From NCBI RefSeq assembly GCF_022879575.1, contig NZ_CP084260.1, positions 1,798,001 to 1,862,000 of the forward strand: a stretch of 64,000 nucleotides of DNA, read 5' to 3'. A program made the translations under genes and the position numbers. Each line of letters opens with the position of its first letter. The first letter of the stretch is position 1. This DNA comes from Caballeronia sp. SL2Y3 (GTDB lineage: Bacteria > Pseudomonadota > Gammaproteobacteria > Burkholderiales > Burkholderiaceae). Under the pieces are notes generated by a model. It was given only the letters and a program-made list of their open reading frames with translations, was not told the DNA's origin and did not search any database. Of the stretch, positions 61,493-64,000 are shown one piece after another.

Positions 61493-64000
61493 TTAGTTTA
61501 GGCGAGCATGCAAGCCTTGTAAATCATAGACTTCCAAATCGCGCAGATAACGCAGGCCTTCCACGGCGGCACGCGCGCCGGACATCGTCGTGTAGTACGT
61601 GACCTTATTGGCCTGCGCGCTCATGCGAATCGAGCGCGAATCGGCGATCGCCGCGCGGGTTTCATCGACCGTCGTGAAGACGAGCGCGATCTCGCCGTTC
61701 TTGATCATGTCGACGATATGCGGCCGGCCGTCCTTCACCTTGTTGACGACCTTGACCGGCACGCCCGCCGCCGCGATGGCCGCAGCCGTGCCCTTGGTCG
61801 CGACGATCGGATAGCCGAGCTCGTGCAGCATGCTCGCCACTTCGACCGCCTTCGGCTTGTCCGCGTCCATCACCGTGAGAAGCACCGTGCCCGATTCCGG
61901 CAAGCGCGAACCGGCCGCGAGCTGCGACTTGAAGAGCGCCTCGCCGAACGTGCGGCCCACGCCCATCACTTCGCCGGTCGAACGCATTTCCGGTCCGAGA
62001 ACCGGATCGACGGTCGGGAACTTGACGAACGGGAACACCGCTTCCTTCACGCTGAAGTACGGCGGCACGATTTCCTTCGTCACGCCTTGCTGCGCGAGCG
62101 TCTGACCGACCATGGCGCGCGCGGCGATTTTCGCGAGCGGCAGGCTCGTCGCCTTCGACACATACGGCACCGTGCGCGATGCGCGCGGGTTCACTTCCAG
62201 CACGTAGATGACGTCCTTCTTCGTGCCGTCTTCCTGCGGAACCTGCTGGATGGCGAACTGCACGTTCATCAGGCCGACGACGTTCAGCGCCTTGGCCATC
62301 GCTGCGGTTTGACGCTTCAGCTCGTCGACGGTCGCATCCGACAGCGAATACGGCGGCAGCGAACAGGCCGAATCGCCCGAATGCACGCCCGCCTGCTCGA
62401 TGTGCTCCATCACGCCGCCGATGAACACGGCTTCGCCGTCCGAGATGCAGTCGACGTCGCATTCGATCGCGTCGTTGAGGAAGCGGTCGAGCAGCACCGG
62501 CGAATCGTTCGACACCTTCACGGCCTCGCGCATGTAGCGTTCGAGGTCGCGCGGCTCGTGCACGATTTCCATCGCGCGGCCGCCCAGCACATACGAAGGA
62601 CGCACGACGAGCGGATAACCGATCTCTTCCGCGAGCTTCAGCGCTTCGTCTTCCGCGCGCGCGGTGCGATTCGGCGGCTGACGCAGATCCAGATCCTTCA
62701 GCAGCTTCTGGAAGCGTTCGCGGTCTTCGGCGGCGTCGATCATGTCCGGCGACGTGCCGATGATCGGTACACCGTTCGCCTCGAGATCCAGCGCGAGCTT
62801 GAGCGGCGTCTGGCCGCCGTACTGCACGATCACGCCGACCGGCTTTTCCAGATCGACGACTTCGAGCACGTCTTCGAGCGTGAGCGATTCGAAGTAGAGG
62901 CGGTCGGAGGTGTCGTAGTCCGTGGACACGGTCTCCGGATTGCAGTTGACCATGATGGTTTCATAGCCGTCTTCGCGCATGGCGAGCGCGGCGTGAACGC
63001 AGCAGTAGTCGAACTCGATGCCCTGCCCGATCCGGTTCGGCCCGCCGCCGAGCACCATGATCTTCTTCTTGTCCGTCGGATTCGCTTCGCACTCTTCCTC
63101 GTAGGTCGAGTACATGTAGGCGGTCTTCGTCGCGAATTCGGCCGCGCACGTGTCGACGCGCTTGTACACCGGACGCACCTTCAGCGCATGGCGCTTCTTG
63201 CGCACGTCGGCTTGCGTCGAGCCCGTGAGTTTGGCGAGACGCCGATCCGAGAAGCCGCTCTTTTTCAGATACAGCAGTTCGTCACGCGTGAGGCTTTCGA
63301 GCGTGCGGCCTTGCAGCGCCTTTTCCTTCAGCACGATTTGTTCGATCTGCGCGAGGAACCACGGATCGATCGACGTTTCCTCGAAGATTTCCTCGGGCGT
63401 GAGGCCGAGGCGGAACGCGTCGCCGAGATACCAGATGCGGTCCGGGCCCGGCTCGCCGATCTCGCGGATCACTTCGTCGCGGCTCGTGGTCTTTTCGTCG
63501 AGACCGTCCACGCCGACTTCCAGACCGCGCAGCGCCTTCTGGAACGACTCCTGGAACGTGCGGCCGATGGCCATGACTTCGCCGACCGACTTCATCTGCG
63601 TCGTGAGACGCGAATCGGCTTCGCGGAATTTCTCGAACGCGAAACGCGGCACCTTCGTCACGACATAGTCGATGGTCGGCTCGAACGATGCCGGCGTCTG
63701 CCCGCCGGTGATTTCGTTCTTGAGCTCGTCGAGCGTGTAGCCGCATGCGAGCTTCGCGGCGACCTTGGCGATCGGGAAGCCCGTCGCCTTCGATGCCAAA
63801 GCGGATGAGCGCGACACACGCGGATTCATTTCGATGACGACCATGCGGCCGTCCTTCGGATTGATCGCGAACTGCACGTTCGAGCCGCCCGTGTCCACGC
63901 CGATCTCGCGCAGCACCGCGAGCGACGCGTTACGCAGCACCTGATACTCCTTGTCGGTGAGCGTCTGCGCGGGCGCGACGGTGATGGAGTCGCCGGTGTG
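61493..64000 (-). CDS. carB: Carbamoyl-phosphate synthase large subunit, C-terminal part (cut by window edge)
   Basis: 835 codons of the gene are present; about 240 N-terminal residues lie beyond the right edge. The first visible residues [20 protein letters not shown] and [14 protein letters not shown] belong to the first ATP-grasp half, followed by the oligomerisation domain, the second ATP-grasp half ([52 protein letters not shown]) and the allosteric MGS-like domain (SVADAD-type region [34 protein letters not shown]). It supplies carbamoyl phosphate for arginine and pyrimidines. A strong terminator follows. Confidence 0.97.
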   Translation of the reverse strand, partial: HTGDSITVAPAQTLTDKEYQVLRNASLAVLREIGVDTGGSNVQFAINPKDGRMVVIEMNPRVSRSSALASKATGFPIAKVAAKLACGYTLDELKNEITGGQTPASFEPTIDYVVTKVPRFAFEKFREADSRLTTQMKSVGEVMAIGRTFQESFQKALRGLEVGVDGLDEKTTSRDEVIREIGEPGPDRIWYLGDAFRLGLTPEEIFEETSIDPWFLAQIEQIVLKEKALQGRTLESLTRDELLYLKKSGFSDRRLAKLTGSTQADVRKKRHALKVRPVYKRVDTCAAEFATKTAYMYSTYEEECEANPTDKKKIMVLGGGPNRIGQGIEFDYCCVHAALAMREDGYETIMVNCNPETVSTDYDTSDRLYFESLTLEDVLEVVDLEKPVGVIVQYGGQTPLKLALDLEANGVPIIGTSPDMIDAAEDRERFQKLLKDLDLRQPPNRTARAEDEALKLAEEIGYPLVVRPSYVLGGRAMEIVHEPRDLERYMREAVKVSNDSPVLLDRFLNDAIECDVDCISDGEAVFIGGVMEHIEQAGVHSGDSACSLPPYSLSDATVDELKRQTAAMAKALNVVGLMNVQFAIQQVPQEDGTKKDVIYVLEVNPRASRTVPYVSKATSLPLAKIAARAMVGQTLAQQGVTKEIVPPYFSVKEAVFPFVKFPTVDPVLGPEMRSTGEVMGVGRTFGEALFKSQLAAGSRLPESGTVLLTVMDADKPKAVEVASMLHELGYPIVATKGTAAAIAAAGVPVKVVNKVKDGRPHIVDMIKNGEIALVFTTVDETRAAIADSRSIRMSAQANKVTYYTTMSGARAAVEGLRYLRDLEVYDLQGLHARLN

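Noticed and set aside
61718..63808. 696-codon frame antisense to carB
   Set aside because: It is a shadow of the conserved carbamoyl-phosphate synthase gene.

Overview
The window is a chromosomal stretch of a high-GC betaproteobacterium of the order Burkholderiales, most likely Paraburkholderia, Caballeronia or a close relative. I infer this from the protein sequences, the Burkholderiales-like gene orders (carB-greA, rlmE-ftsH-folP-glmM, pstSCAB-phoUBR) and the dense ATGA/GTGA gene overlaps. I saw no prophage, insertion sequence, CRISPR array or rRNA. The density and order are those of an ordinary chromosome with a few accessory inserts.

Layout. 0-9 kb: start of a propionyl-CoA synthetase gene, a small two-gene unit behind a near-perfect Fur-controlled promoter, a nucleosidase overlapping a UvrD helicase, valS, galU and a TusA-like gene. 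9.1-9.8 kb: a type II toxin-antitoxin pair, probably leaderless, bracketed by two related copies of the 3' end of an oxidoreductase gene. 9.8-21.7 kb: a complete-looking myo-inositol block in two divergent arms. The left arm has two dehydrogenases and an RpiR-type regulator. The right arm has a sugar ABC importer, a fused IolC kinase/aldolase, iolD, iolE and iolB. Between the arms is a GGAA-N6-TTCC operator. 21.7-26.8 kb: a branched-chain-type ABC importer without a binding protein, with a thioesterase and an iron alcohol dehydrogenase on the same strand. 26.9-41.8 kb: housekeeping genes (ltaE, alaS, glnS, nudix, uppP), a CoA-transferase, small exported proteins and lipoproteins, an orphan degenerate receiver, a 28-codon membrane peptide gene, tRNA-Arg(TCT) and tRNA-Pro(TGG).

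42-54 kb is a phosphate-stress region: sixA, an olsB-like ornithine-lipid acyltransferase, ppx, ppk, phoR, phoB, phoU, pstB, pstA, pstC and pstS. Three separate transcription units here (olsB, ppk, pstS) show the same promoter plan: 7-mers related to CTGTCAC repeated every 11 bp, ending exactly 10 bp before a -10 hexamer. The cluster therefore looks like one PhoB-controlled programme covering phosphate uptake, polyphosphate metabolism and phosphorus-free membrane lipid. That olsB belongs to it is an inference from sequence.

54-64 kb holds cell-envelope and RNA genes: glmM, folP, ftsH, rlmE, a YhbY-like RNA-binding protein, a DUF4149 membrane protein, greA and the 3' part of carB. Strong hairpin terminators separate several of these units. 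The one between carB and greA leaves no room for a greA promoter and may act as an attenuator. The most rewarding places for a second look are the olsB promoter, the Fur-controlled gene pair, the remnant around the toxin-antitoxin module, the carB-greA junction and the 28-codon gene.
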